The notes beneath the pieces are model-generated. The model made no database searches. It worked only from the letters and a program-made list of their open reading frames with translations, and had not been told where the DNA came from. From DATCBF01 sp964401995 (lineage in GTDB: Bacteria > Actinomycetota > Thermoleophilia > Solirubrobacterales > 70-9), in assembly GCA_964401995.1 (NCBI GenBank), contig CAYOAP010000006.1, positions 62,001-126,000 of the forward strand: DNA of 64,000 nucleotides, read 5' to 3'. A program made the position numbers and the translations under genes. Below are positions 44,761 to 53,602 of the stretch, piece after piece. Numbering within the stretch: the first letter of the stretch is position 1; every line of letters starts with the position of its first letter.

Positions 44761-45728
44761 CAGCTAAGGGTAGGACGCCCGGCCTCAAACCGCAGCAGCT
44801 CGCCCAAATCGGCTGCCACAGCGGCGGCTTCATCGTCCAGCTGCCGCGAGGTGATCCGGGTCACCCGCCACCCCTCGGCGAGCAGGATCCGGTCGCGCTC
44901 ACGGTCCTTCTCGAAGGCCCGTCCGGTGTCGTGGAAGCCACGGCTGTCGAGCTCGACCACAAGCCGGCGCGACTGCCAGAGGCAATCGACCTCGTAGAAG
45001 CGGCCGCGCAGGGCAAGGTCGGCGTTGAGCCGTGGCCGGGGCAGGCCGTGCGCGTCGAGGAAGGCGACAAACCGCTCCTCAAGGCGGCTGCGGGTGATGC
45101 CGCGTGGCGTCTTCGCGTCGAGCAGGGCGTGAAGGTTGACAACGCCCCGATGCCGCGGATAGCGGTCAATCAGGTCGAACAGGGAGAACCGGTCGGCGAG
45201 CCGCTGGACCTCAGCCTCGTTCAGCACCCGCTCCAGCTGATGCTTCGAGAGCACGGCAGCAAGGTCGAACTGCGTCCGCGCAACCGAAGTGACGGGAATC
45301 CCTAGAACCTGCCCAATCTCGTCCACAGGGAGAGACGCGTGGTGCCCAACGATGCCCAAACGAGGCTTGAACTGTTCGGGGCGGGTCACTTCTGGCAGCA
45401 ACGACGACCGCTGAATCAGTCCCCATAGCTGCCCGGCAGACCGATGGCTCAGCACAGTGCCCTCTCCACCCGCGAGGACCGCCGCCATCCACCGTCCTTC
45501 CATCGTCAGCTTGGCGTAGCCAACCGCGTAGACACCACGATGCACCGAGTGCAGCGCCCCTCTCTCAAGCCTGGCCCTGATGGCTCCTCGACGGATCCCA
45601 GCTGCGAAGAGCTGGCGCCTCGCCACAAGCCCGTGCTGACGTTCGGCGAGCTCCGAAATCAACCGATCTGGTCGACGAAACTGACTTTTGACACCCGTGG
45701 GGTGCTCAAAGTGGGTCTCGTCGGCCAT
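44760..45728 (-). CDS. AbiEi-type HTH plus DUF559 (Vsr-like endonuclease fold) protein
   Basis: 322 residues. N-terminal part ISELAERQHGLVARRQLFAAGIRRGAIRARLERGALHSVHRGVYAVG matches the winged-helix antitoxin domain of AbiEi-like proteins; the C-terminal part RPRLNADLALRGRFYEVDCLWQSRRLVVELDSRGFHDT-x9-DRERDRILLAEGWRVTRIT is the DUF559 restriction-endonuclease-like fold with the E/D-x-D core. These proteins are frequent in actinobacteria, usually without an AbiEii toxin, as here. Start at ATG 45726-45728; a TTG at 45788 is possible. The stop overlaps mnmA by 1 bp. Confidence 0.78.
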   Translation of the reverse strand: MADETHFEHPTGVKSQFRRPDRLISELAERQHGLVARRQLFAAGIRRGAIRARLERGALHSVHRGVYAVGYAKLTMEGRWMAAVLAGGEGTVLSHRSAGQLWGLIQRSSLLPEVTRPEQFKPRLGIVGHHASLPVDEIGQVLGIPVTSVARTQFDLAAVLSKHQLERVLNEAEVQRLADRFSLFDLIDRYPRHRGVVNLHALLDAKTPRGITRSRLEERFVAFLDAHGLPRPRLNADLALRGRFYEVDCLWQSRRLVVELDSRGFHDTGRAFEKDRERDRILLAEGWRVTRITSRQLDDEAAAVAADLGELLRFEAGRPTLS

Positions 45729-45991
45729 GTGGCCGATGTTGGAGGAGATGGGCGCGCGAGTGGCGCGCCAAACTTCAATTCTTTGCAACGGAAATGAGAC
45801 TCCAACCCGCCGTTGCCGCCTCTGGCTTTGATCCCTTCAAATGAAGGTGGGTGCCTGCTCCCGATCCCACGGGACCGGGAGACGTACGGCTCCCGCGCCG
45901 TTTGTGTTGGGTCAAACGGTGAGACGGCTCTCGTACGGGTTCGAGCCTCGGTGCAACCGTACCACCGCGCAGGCTCGCTGGCGACTGCCGA

Positions 45992-46272
45992 TCAGTCCAG
46001 ATTGGAGAGCAGCATCTCGGCCTCGCTCCAGTGCTCACCAGGCACGCGCAGGGAGATTTCGCCGTGGCCGAAGCGGTCGAGCGGCCAATCGGCGGTGAGC
46101 GCCGCGTCGATACCCGCCTCTTCCAGGGCCTGATGCCAGGCGCGGGCGGTCTTGACGTCGCCGAAATCGCGCACCACCTCCCAGCTATCGAAGCGAGGAT
46201 CGCTGACGTGGACTGGCGTCTTGCCGGGACCCGGGGCCGGGCGCCCGAAGCGCGCGAGCCGGTCCCGGAAGC

Positions 46273-46276
<4 letters not shown>
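45992..46276 (-). CDS. Small conserved protein, DUF2007-like
   Basis: 94 residues. The C-terminal part SWEVVRDFGDVKTARAWHQALEEAGIDAALTADWPLDRFGHGEISLRVPGEHWSEAEMLLSNL has the pattern of the DUF2007/putative signal-transducing fold (domain swapping between A-x2-L-x-GI and L-x-V-P). ATG at 46274-46276 overlaps the aspS TGA (ATGA). Function unknown; co-translation suggests a stable link with aspS. The 263 bp upstream to the DUF559 start hold no gene. Confidence 0.65.
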
Positions 46277-48078
<1,802 letters not shown>

Positions 48079-48091
48079 GCCGAGCAGTCTT

Positions 48092-49327
48092 TCAGGCCGT
48101 CAACTCCTCCAGCAGCTTGCCGGGGTCGACCGCGCGCTGCTCGCGCGATGCCATGTCGCGCAACTGCGCTGTGCCGTCGGCTTCGAGGATCAGCAGGCGG
48201 CGGGCGCCGATGCGGTCGGCATGTTTGAGCTGGCCCTTGAGGCTGCGGCCGGCGAGGTCGAGCTCGGCCGAGAGCCCGGCGTGCCGCAGTTCGGTGACGA
48301 GCGCCATCGCCCGGGGGCGCTGGGCGTCCTCGGCGACGGCGACGAAGGCGTCGCGGCCGGGCGCCTCCCCCTCTTCGTCGAGCGCCAGCAGGATCCGCTC
48401 GATCCCAGCCGCCCAGCCGACCGCGGGCGTCGCCGGGCCGCCGAGCTGCTCGATCAGGCCGTCGTAGCGGCCGCCGCCGCCGATCTCAGACTGGGCGCCG
48501 AGCGCGTCACAGACGAAGGAGAAGATCGTCCGCGTGTAGTAGTCGATGCCGCGGACCAGGGTGGGATCGATCGTGTAGTCGATCCCCGCCGTGTCAAGCA
48601 GCGCCCGCACCTCCGCGAAGTGATCGGCATCCTCCCCCTCCAGCGCGCCGACGATCGTCGGCGCGCTCGCCATCACGCCCCGCGTGCCCTCGTGGTCGGA
48701 GTCGAAGGCGCGCAGCGGGTTGATGTCGATCCGCTCGCGCACGTCGTCGCTCAGCTCGCCCTCGTTGGCGTGGAGATGGGCCTTCAGCTCCTCCAGGTAG
48801 GCGCGCCGGGCATCGAGCGAGCCGAGGCTGCCCAGCCGCAGCTCGACTCCCGGCACCCCGAGCTCGCCGAGCAGGTCGGAGAGCAGCATGATCACCTCGG
48901 CGTCGGCGAGCGGCGAGTCGGTCCCGATCGCCTCGGCGCCGACCTGGTGGAACTGGCGGTAGCGCCCCGCCTGCGGCCGCTCGTGGCGGAAGAACGGGCC
49001 GAGGTAGGAGAGCTTGACCGGCTGCGCCAGCTTGTGCATGCCGTGCTCGACGTAGGCGCGGCAGATCGGCGCGGTGCCCTCGGGCCGCAGGGTGAGGCTG
49101 CGCCCACCCTTGTCCTCGAAGGTGAACATCTCCTTGCGGACGATGTCGGTCGATTTGCCGACCCCGCGCTCGAACAGCTCGGTCTCCTCGAAGGCCGGGG
49201 TCGCGATCGGCTCATAGCCGGCGCGGCTGAAGATCGCGGCGGCGGCGTCGCCGACGCGGGCGCGGGCGCGGGCCTGCTCGGGGAGGACGTCGAAGGTCCC
49301 ACGGGGTGCTCGGTACTTGCTGGCCAC
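48092..49327 (-). CDS. hisS: Histidyl-tRNA synthetase
   Basis: 411 residues from a GTG start. Opens ASKYRAPRGTFDVLPEQ; motif 2 LRPEGTAPICRAYVEHGMHKL and FRHERPQAGRYRQFHQVGAEAIG; HisRS signature LVRGIDYYTRTIFSF; motif 3 AVGWAAGIERILLAL; C-terminal anticodon-binding domain with GRSLKGQLKHADRIGARRLLIL. The hisS-aspS pair and the MBL hydrolase upstream of hisS match actinobacterial gene order. Confidence 0.96.
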   Translation of the reverse strand: MASKYRAPRGTFDVLPEQARARARVGDAAAAIFSRAGYEPIATPAFEETELFERGVGKSTDIVRKEMFTFEDKGGRSLTLRPEGTAPICRAYVEHGMHKLAQPVKLSYLGPFFRHERPQAGRYRQFHQVGAEAIGTDSPLADAEVIMLLSDLLGELGVPGVELRLGSLGSLDARRAYLEELKAHLHANEGELSDDVRERIDINPLRAFDSDHEGTRGVMASAPTIVGALEGEDADHFAEVRALLDTAGIDYTIDPTLVRGIDYYTRTIFSFVCDALGAQSEIGGGGRYDGLIEQLGGPATPAVGWAAGIERILLALDEEGEAPGRDAFVAVAEDAQRPRAMALVTELRHAGLSAELDLAGRSLKGQLKHADRIGARRLLILEADGTAQLRDMASREQRAVDPGKLLEELTA

Positions 49328-49359
49328 GGTGGCGCGACCTTACCGGCGCCGGGCGGCCG

Positions 49360-50004
49360 CTACTGCGCGAGCTGGGCCAGGAACGGGTTGGAGGCGCGCT
49401 CGGCCCCCAGCGTCGTCGTCCCCATGTGGCCGGGATAGACGACCGTGTCGGGCCCGTGTGAGCCCAACAGCGTCTCGATCGAGCGCATCAGGGTCGGGCC
49501 GTCGCCGCCCGGCAGGTCGACCCGGCCGACCGAGCCCTGGAAGAGGACGTCGCCGGAGAAGATCGCGTCCTCGCCCCGCACCGAGTAGGTGACATGGCCG
49601 GGGCTGTGGCCGGGAGTGAAGATGACGTCGAGCTCGAGCCCGGCCAGCTCCAGGGCCTCGCCGCCGGCGACGGTCTCATCCGGGTCGTAGCTCTCGTACG
49701 GCCCGAACCCCGGGTATGGGACGAAGGCCATGATGTCGGTGAGGAGCGGCACCTCGAGCTTGGGGCAGTAAACCGGTGCCCCGGTCGCGGCGGCCACCGG
49801 CGCGACCGCTCCGATGTGATCGAAATGGCAGTGGGTGACGAGGATCGCCTCGACCGTCGCCCCCATCTCGTCAACGGCGGCGAGGATCCGCTCGGACTCC
49901 TCGCCGGGATCGACGATCAGCGCCCGGTCGGAGCCCTCGCGGCGCAGCAGGAAGCAGTTCTCGGCGATCTGGCCGACCGTGAGCATGCGGACATCGAGGC
50001 TCAC
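49360..50004 (-). CDS. MBL-fold metallohydrolase (glyoxalase II-like)
   Basis: 214 residues. Zinc motif THCHFDHIGAVAPVA (HxHxDH), His in FTPGHSPGHVTYS, Asp in IFSGDVLFQGSVGRVDLPGGD and C-terminal His in VYPGHMGTTTLGAE. It resembles glyoxalase II/persulfide dioxygenase-type enzymes often next to hisS in actinobacteria; the substrate is not assigned. GTG at 50002-50004 overlaps the TGA of the upstream membrane-protein gene (GTGA); the longer ATG frame reads into that gene. Confidence 0.9.
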   Translation of the reverse strand: MSLDVRMLTVGQIAENCFLLRREGSDRALIVDPGEESERILAAVDEMGATVEAILVTHCHFDHIGAVAPVAAATGAPVYCPKLEVPLLTDIMAFVPYPGFGPYESYDPDETVAGGEALELAGLELDVIFTPGHSPGHVTYSVRGEDAIFSGDVLFQGSVGRVDLPGGDGPTLMRSIETLLGSHGPDTVVYPGHMGTTTLGAERASNPFLAQLAQ

Positions 50005-50360
50005 GACCCAGCGCGGATCCGCGCCCGCTCGCGTTTGCGCCACATCGTCATCTCGATGAAGTAGCCGGCCGGGATGTAGAAGACGAGCATGAAGGCGGAG
50101 AGGGCAAGCGATGCGCCGACTGTTTTTTTGAAGATCAGGAGCAGGATCACGAGGAAGATGACGGCGGCGAAGACGCCGCGGGTGATGGCGCTGCGCCAGG
50201 TCGGCGGCAGATCGGCTTTGACCCCAGGTTTGCGGTTGGCGCGGGCGCGGGCTTTGGCCTCCTCGCGGCTGCGCGGGCGGGCGGCACGGCGGTTGGTGTC
50301 GATGCGGCCGCCCTGGGTGCCGCGGTGCTTGCGGCGGCGCTTCTTCTTGGTCTGAGCCAT
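50001..50360 (-). CDS. Small membrane protein with basic N-terminus
   Basis: 119 residues. The first 50 are highly basic (QTKKKRRRKHRGTQGGRIDTNRRAARPRSREEAKARARANRK), followed by two membrane helices (GVFAAVIFLVILLLIF and LALSAFMLVFYIPAGYFI) and a basic tail. No function recognised. The basic region could bind nucleic acid or the membrane surface. Coupled to the MBL hydrolase by GTGA. Confidence 0.75.
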   Translation of the reverse strand: MAQTKKKRRRKHRGTQGGRIDTNRRAARPRSREEAKARARANRKPGVKADLPPTWRSAITRGVFAAVIFLVILLLIFKKTVGASLALSAFMLVFYIPAGYFIEMTMWRKRERARIRAGS

Positions 50361-50369
50361 GTCAGGAAT

Positions 50370-51257
50370 CTAATCGTTCGCGGCATCGAGCCGCCGCTCG
50401 ATCGTGTGCTGGGAGGCGTCGAAGCCGAGGATCGGCACGTCCTCGGGGTAACCGGCCAGCGCCCCCTCCGGGATCAGCCCGATCAACTCGGCCGCGACCG
50501 GGCGGGCGCCGAGCGGCGCCACCAGCTCCCGCACCCGCTCGACGACCACGGCCAGCGGGACCTCGAAGGGGTCATGGATGTTGGTCGAGACCTGCGCCCG
50601 CCCGCCCGAGAGCGCCAGCCCGATCGCCCTCACCCCGGGCAGGCCGCCACCGGACTCGCGCAGCTTGGCGGCGACAGAGCGGGCGACCTCGACATCGCCG
50701 CTGTCGAGCTCGACGTTGAAGGCGGCGAGCGGCGGGCGGGCGGTGACCAGCGTCGCCCCCGCGCTGCGATGCGGCAGGCCCGGGCCGAAGTCGGGCCGCA
50801 GGCCGCCTCCCTCCATCCGCTGCCAAAGCTCGCCCAGGCCGCCGTTGCGGAAGTAGGCGCGCTCGACGTGGCCGGGACTGGCCGCCAGCTCCCCGTATAG
50901 GAAGACCGGCACGCCGAGGCCACCGATCTGGGCGGCGACCTCGACCGCCTCGGCCCGGGCGGCGGCGCGATCGCCGGGGTCAAGCCAGACGACCGGGCAG
51001 ACGTCGAGGGCGCCGACCGCCGGGTGGACTCCAACGTAGGCGGTCATGTCGATCGTCTCGATCGCCTCGGCGGCGCCAGCGGCGAGCGCCTCGCGCAGCG
51101 GCCCCGCGGCGCCGGCCAGGGTGAAGACCGTGCGGCCGTGGTCGGCGTCGGTGTGGGTGTCCAGCAGCGAGACGCCCCTGGCGAAAGACGCGCCCAGCGC
51201 CTCGATCAAAGCCTCGTCGCGCCCCTCCGAAACGTTGGGGACGGCGAGCAGCGCCAC
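50370..51257 (-). CDS. Glutamate formimidoyltransferase (FtcD N-terminal type)
   Basis: 295 residues. Family motifs: LLAVPNVSEGRDEALIEALGASF, LLDTHTDADHGRTVFTLAG, IDMTAYVGVHPAVGALDVCPVVWL, and STNIHDPFEVPLAVVVERV in the C-terminal subdomain. It transfers a formimino group to tetrahydrofolate. No cyclodeaminase domain and no hut genes nearby, so a folate or one-carbon role outside histidine breakdown is possible. GTG at 51255-51257, two bases after the upstream stop; the longer open frame through the neighbour is spurious. Confidence 0.88.
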   Translation of the reverse strand: MALLAVPNVSEGRDEALIEALGASFARGVSLLDTHTDADHGRTVFTLAGAAGPLREALAAGAAEAIETIDMTAYVGVHPAVGALDVCPVVWLDPGDRAAARAEAVEVAAQIGGLGVPVFLYGELAASPGHVERAYFRNGGLGELWQRMEGGGLRPDFGPGLPHRSAGATLVTARPPLAAFNVELDSGDVEVARSVAAKLRESGGGLPGVRAIGLALSGGRAQVSTNIHDPFEVPLAVVVERVRELVAPLGARPVAAELIGLIPEGALAGYPEDVPILGFDASQHTIERRLDAAND

Positions 51258-51259
51258 GC

Positions 51260-52213
51260 TCAGATCAGCAGCTCGCCGCCGCTGACGATGACCTCGCCGT
51301 CGACTTCGACCGTGGGCTCGAGGATCACGCAGTCGAGATGGACCGGCACCTGGACGCTGCCGCCGATCGCGGCCGAGGCGCCGAAGGCGACATGGGCGGT
51401 GCCGGCGATCTTCTCGTCCTCGAGGATGTTGCCGGTCAGGATCGCCTCGTCGTTGGTGCCGATCCCGAGCTCGGCGACGCTGGTCGCTTCCGGCCCATGT
51501 TCGGTCAGCAGGCCGAGCAGGATCGCCCCGTCGGAGCCGGTCGCCTCGGTCAGGTGGCCGCCGCGGACGGTGAGCGCGACGGGGGTGTCGACCTCGCCGA
51601 CCCCGGCGATCGAGCCGTCGATGACGAGCGTCCCCTCCCCGGTCCCGTCGGCGGGCGCGATGAAGCCCTCGCCGCAGGGCAGGTTGCCAAAGGCGCCGCG
51701 GGCGTTGAGCTGGCCGGCGTCGGGGATCGCCTTGCGGCCCTCGAGGCCGAGCCGCAAGTCGCTGCCGTGGGCGCAGGTGATGCGGGCCTCGCTGCCGGCG
51801 CTGAGCGCCGCGGCGACCGCCGTCCCGCGCCGCCGAAGCTCTTCCATGTCGACGCTCATCAGCCGCGCCAGCATCTCCTCGGTGCAGCCCGGCAGGGTGG
51901 CGATCCGCGCCCCCGCCTCGCTTGCCGCTTTGCGGGCGGCGGTGTGCGAGAGCGACTGGATCGTCGGCGCCAGCACCACATCGGCCGCGGCCATCGCGGC
52001 GGCGACGGTCCCGGGCGGCTCGGCGGCGTGCGATTCGCGCTCGCCGATCACGGCCAGCGTCGCTTCGGCGCCCTCGCCCTGAGCCTCGATCCGCATCAGC
52101 GCGCCCAGCTCTTCGGTGACGGGATTGCAGATGACGAGCACGTCCTCGCCAGGTTCCACGCCCATGCACTCACGGATAACCGCGCGTACCGCCATGTCCA
52201 ACTCAGCGCTCAC
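51260..52213 (-). CDS. M29-like aminopeptidase / NicX-type metalloenzyme
   Basis: 317 residues. The C-terminal region VAELGIGTNDEAILTGNILEDEKIAGTAHVAFGASAAIGGSVQVPVHLDCVILEPTVEVDGE matches the thermophilic aminopeptidase M29 and 2,5-dihydroxypyridine dioxygenase (NicX) group, with Glu and His metal ligands (ILEDEK, AHVAFG, VHLD). The N-terminal half is a less conserved alpha/beta part (VEPGEDVLVICNP). GTG start at 52211-52213. Reaction uncertain: peptidase or ring-opening dioxygenase-like. Confidence 0.75.
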   Translation of the reverse strand: MSAELDMAVRAVIRECMGVEPGEDVLVICNPVTEELGALMRIEAQGEGAEATLAVIGERESHAAEPPGTVAAAMAAADVVLAPTIQSLSHTAARKAASEAGARIATLPGCTEEMLARLMSVDMEELRRRGTAVAAALSAGSEARITCAHGSDLRLGLEGRKAIPDAGQLNARGAFGNLPCGEGFIAPADGTGEGTLVIDGSIAGVGEVDTPVALTVRGGHLTEATGSDGAILLGLLTEHGPEATSVAELGIGTNDEAILTGNILEDEKIAGTAHVAFGASAAIGGSVQVPVHLDCVILEPTVEVDGEVIVSGGELLI

Positions 52214-52240
52214 AGCTCAACCCTAACGGCCAAGCCTGGT

Positions 52241-52459
52241 TCACTCGTCGTCGTGCCGGTGGCGCAAAGCCCAGACCTCGAAGATCACGAAGCCGACCAG
52301 GATCGAGCCAAAGGCGACAAAGGGCGGGAACCAGCCCGTGGGCCGGGCGATCCCGAGCGCAGCGACCACGAAGACATTGGCGGCGATCATCAACGCCACC
52401 AGCACCGGCCGCATCGCAGCCCATCCAGTCTCAGGAGCACGATCAGAGCCAGGTGCCAT
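52241..52459 (-). CDS. Small two-helix membrane protein
   Basis: About 72 residues: MAPGSDRAPETGWAAMRPVLVALMIAANVFVVAALG (helix 1), then a WFPPFVAFGSILVGFVIFEVWALRHRHDDE helix 2. Acidic/His tail. No family recognised. Start at ATG 52457-52459 or the GTG one codon upstream. It lies between the tRNA gene (opposite strand) and the aminopeptidase. Confidence 0.5.
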   Translation of the reverse strand: MAPGSDRAPETGWAAMRPVLVALMIAANVFVVAALGIARPTGWFPPFVAFGSILVGFVIFEVWALRHRHDDE

Positions 52460-52517
52460 CACCCAAGGATCGCAGCCACCGCCAACCGCCCCCGCGCCGC
52501 TACGATCCCCGATCCCC

Positions 52518-52591
52518 GCCGGAGTAGCTCAGCTGGTTAGAGCAGCGGAATCATAATCCGCGTGTCGGGGGTTCGAGTCCCTCCTCCGGCA
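52518..52591 (+). tRNA. tRNA-Met (anticodon CAT)
   Basis: 74 nt. Acceptor GCCGGAG / CTCCGGC with discriminator A; D arm with AGCTCAGCTGGTTAGAGC; anticodon loop ATCATAA giving CAT; T arm GGGGGTTCGAGTCCCTC. No CCA is encoded (TCC follows). The lack of an initiator-type first-pair mismatch argues for elongator Met; a lysidine-modified Ile2 tRNA cannot be excluded by eye. The 3' part is the apparent integration target repeated at 57.5, 59.1 and 60.65 kb. Confidence 0.93.
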
Positions 52592-52607
52592 TCCACCTGT
52601 AGAGCCA

Positions 52608-52634
52608 AATAGCCGCCTTCGGGCGGCTATTTTC
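52608..52634 (+). terminator. Rho-independent terminator of the tRNA gene
   Basis: AATAGCCGCC / GGCGGCTATT, 10-bp perfect stem around a TTCG tetraloop, then TTTTC. It lies 16 bp after the tRNA. The short sequence TGTAGAGCC before it recurs after the second tRNA fragment at 57.5 kb. Confidence 0.9.
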
Positions 52635-52639
52635 AGGCT

Positions 52640-53602
52640 CATTTCGAGGGGGTGGCAAGGAAAGTGGCAAGGGTCCTTAATCGAGAAGGCGGCCGGCGAA
52701 GCCACGCCCAACGAAATCACTAGCTGGCTGGAGAAGCGCACCGCTTCTGATTGACGCTACTCAATGCCTCTTTAACCAGCGTACGCCCCGCCACAGGCGA
52801 AGCCGCTCTCAACGAAATCGTCTACTGGAGGCCAGCGCACCTTCCTCGGGCGGGCGGCGGGGCCCATGACCACGGTCGCTGCCGCGCAGGCTCGCATGCG
52901 GAAGGAGCAGGAAAACTCTTAACGCGCGTTACAGCTTCTAGCTGGCCGGGGTAAGCTGGACCGCAACGAGAGAGGGGCCGAGCGCATACGTTCGCTCGAC
53001 CCCTCGTTGGAATGAGGAGCCTGGTTCCCTATTACGACAAGGGGTGCCGGGCTTCTCTGCTTAGCACCGTAGCCATATTCCGCGCTGACTCCCCCGACTT
53101 CCCTGCAACGTCCGGGAAAAGTCGCGCGATTTATGGCCAATTGCACGGGGAAGTCGCTGCATGTCAGCGCTTTTACTCTCCAGTGGATCGCACCTTGACC
53201 TCGGCGAGCATCCAAAGGTGCGCGCGAACAGCTTTATAAGGGCAAGCGCAAGCGGCTCAAGAGAAAGGACGGCAAACGTGACTCCCTCTCCCCCCGGCAT
53301 GGCGCAACAGCTTCTTGCGTTGCGGCGCGACTGGTACGGAGGCCCGAGGCCCCGTCTTCGCGTCGAAGGCGGGGCACTCCCTGCCGCCGAGATTCGATGG
53401 GAGCCCCCTTCGCCTGCCCATGGGGACAACCTTCCGAGATCCACCGGAGGAGTGCAACCTGGGCCTTGGTGAGCGTTTTTCGCTGCGCCACCTCACGTTC
53501 ATAGCTGCAGGCGCCCGCCCGATCAAGGGCTCACGTAAAACCTTGAGCCAGCCGAACCTGATGCAAGGCTCTGCCTGCCCTGGATCGTTAAAAATCGGAC
53601 CG
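52640..53602. other. Decayed left end of the island
   Basis: About 960 bp without an intact gene and with lower GC than its surroundings. A 24-nt direct repeat, GGCGAAGCC-N5-CAACGAAATC, is at 52695-52718 and 52796-52819; both copies read in frame as GEAxxNEI followed by a Trp, so they look like remnants of duplicated coding sequence, possibly an integrase 3' end (guess). A frameshifted pseudogene follows at about 53.3 kb. Confidence 0.45.
53283..53491 (-). pseudogene. Frameshifted remnant of a small actinobacterial protein
   Basis: From ATG 53491 the minus strand reads MAQRKTLTKAQVALLRWISEGCPHG and then loses similarity. Another frame just downstream contains GGSHRISAAG and RRRGLG. As I recall, a common actinobacterial family has the layout LT-x-AQ-x3-LRWI-x2-GCP-x-G then HRISAAALR-x-RGL, ending TPAG. 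Pieces in different frames imply at least one frameshift and decay. Confidence 0.4.

Noticed and set aside
45838..45991. Possible tRNA around a GGGTTCGAGCC T-loop-like sequence near 45955
   Set aside because: No matching acceptor arm, anticodon arm or D arm could be folded on either strand, and the T stem has a mismatch.
50370..52169. Single 599-codon minus-strand frame spanning two genes
   Set aside because: Its N-terminal half is a wrong-frame read of the aminopeptidase gene. The true formimidoyltransferase starts at GTG 51257.
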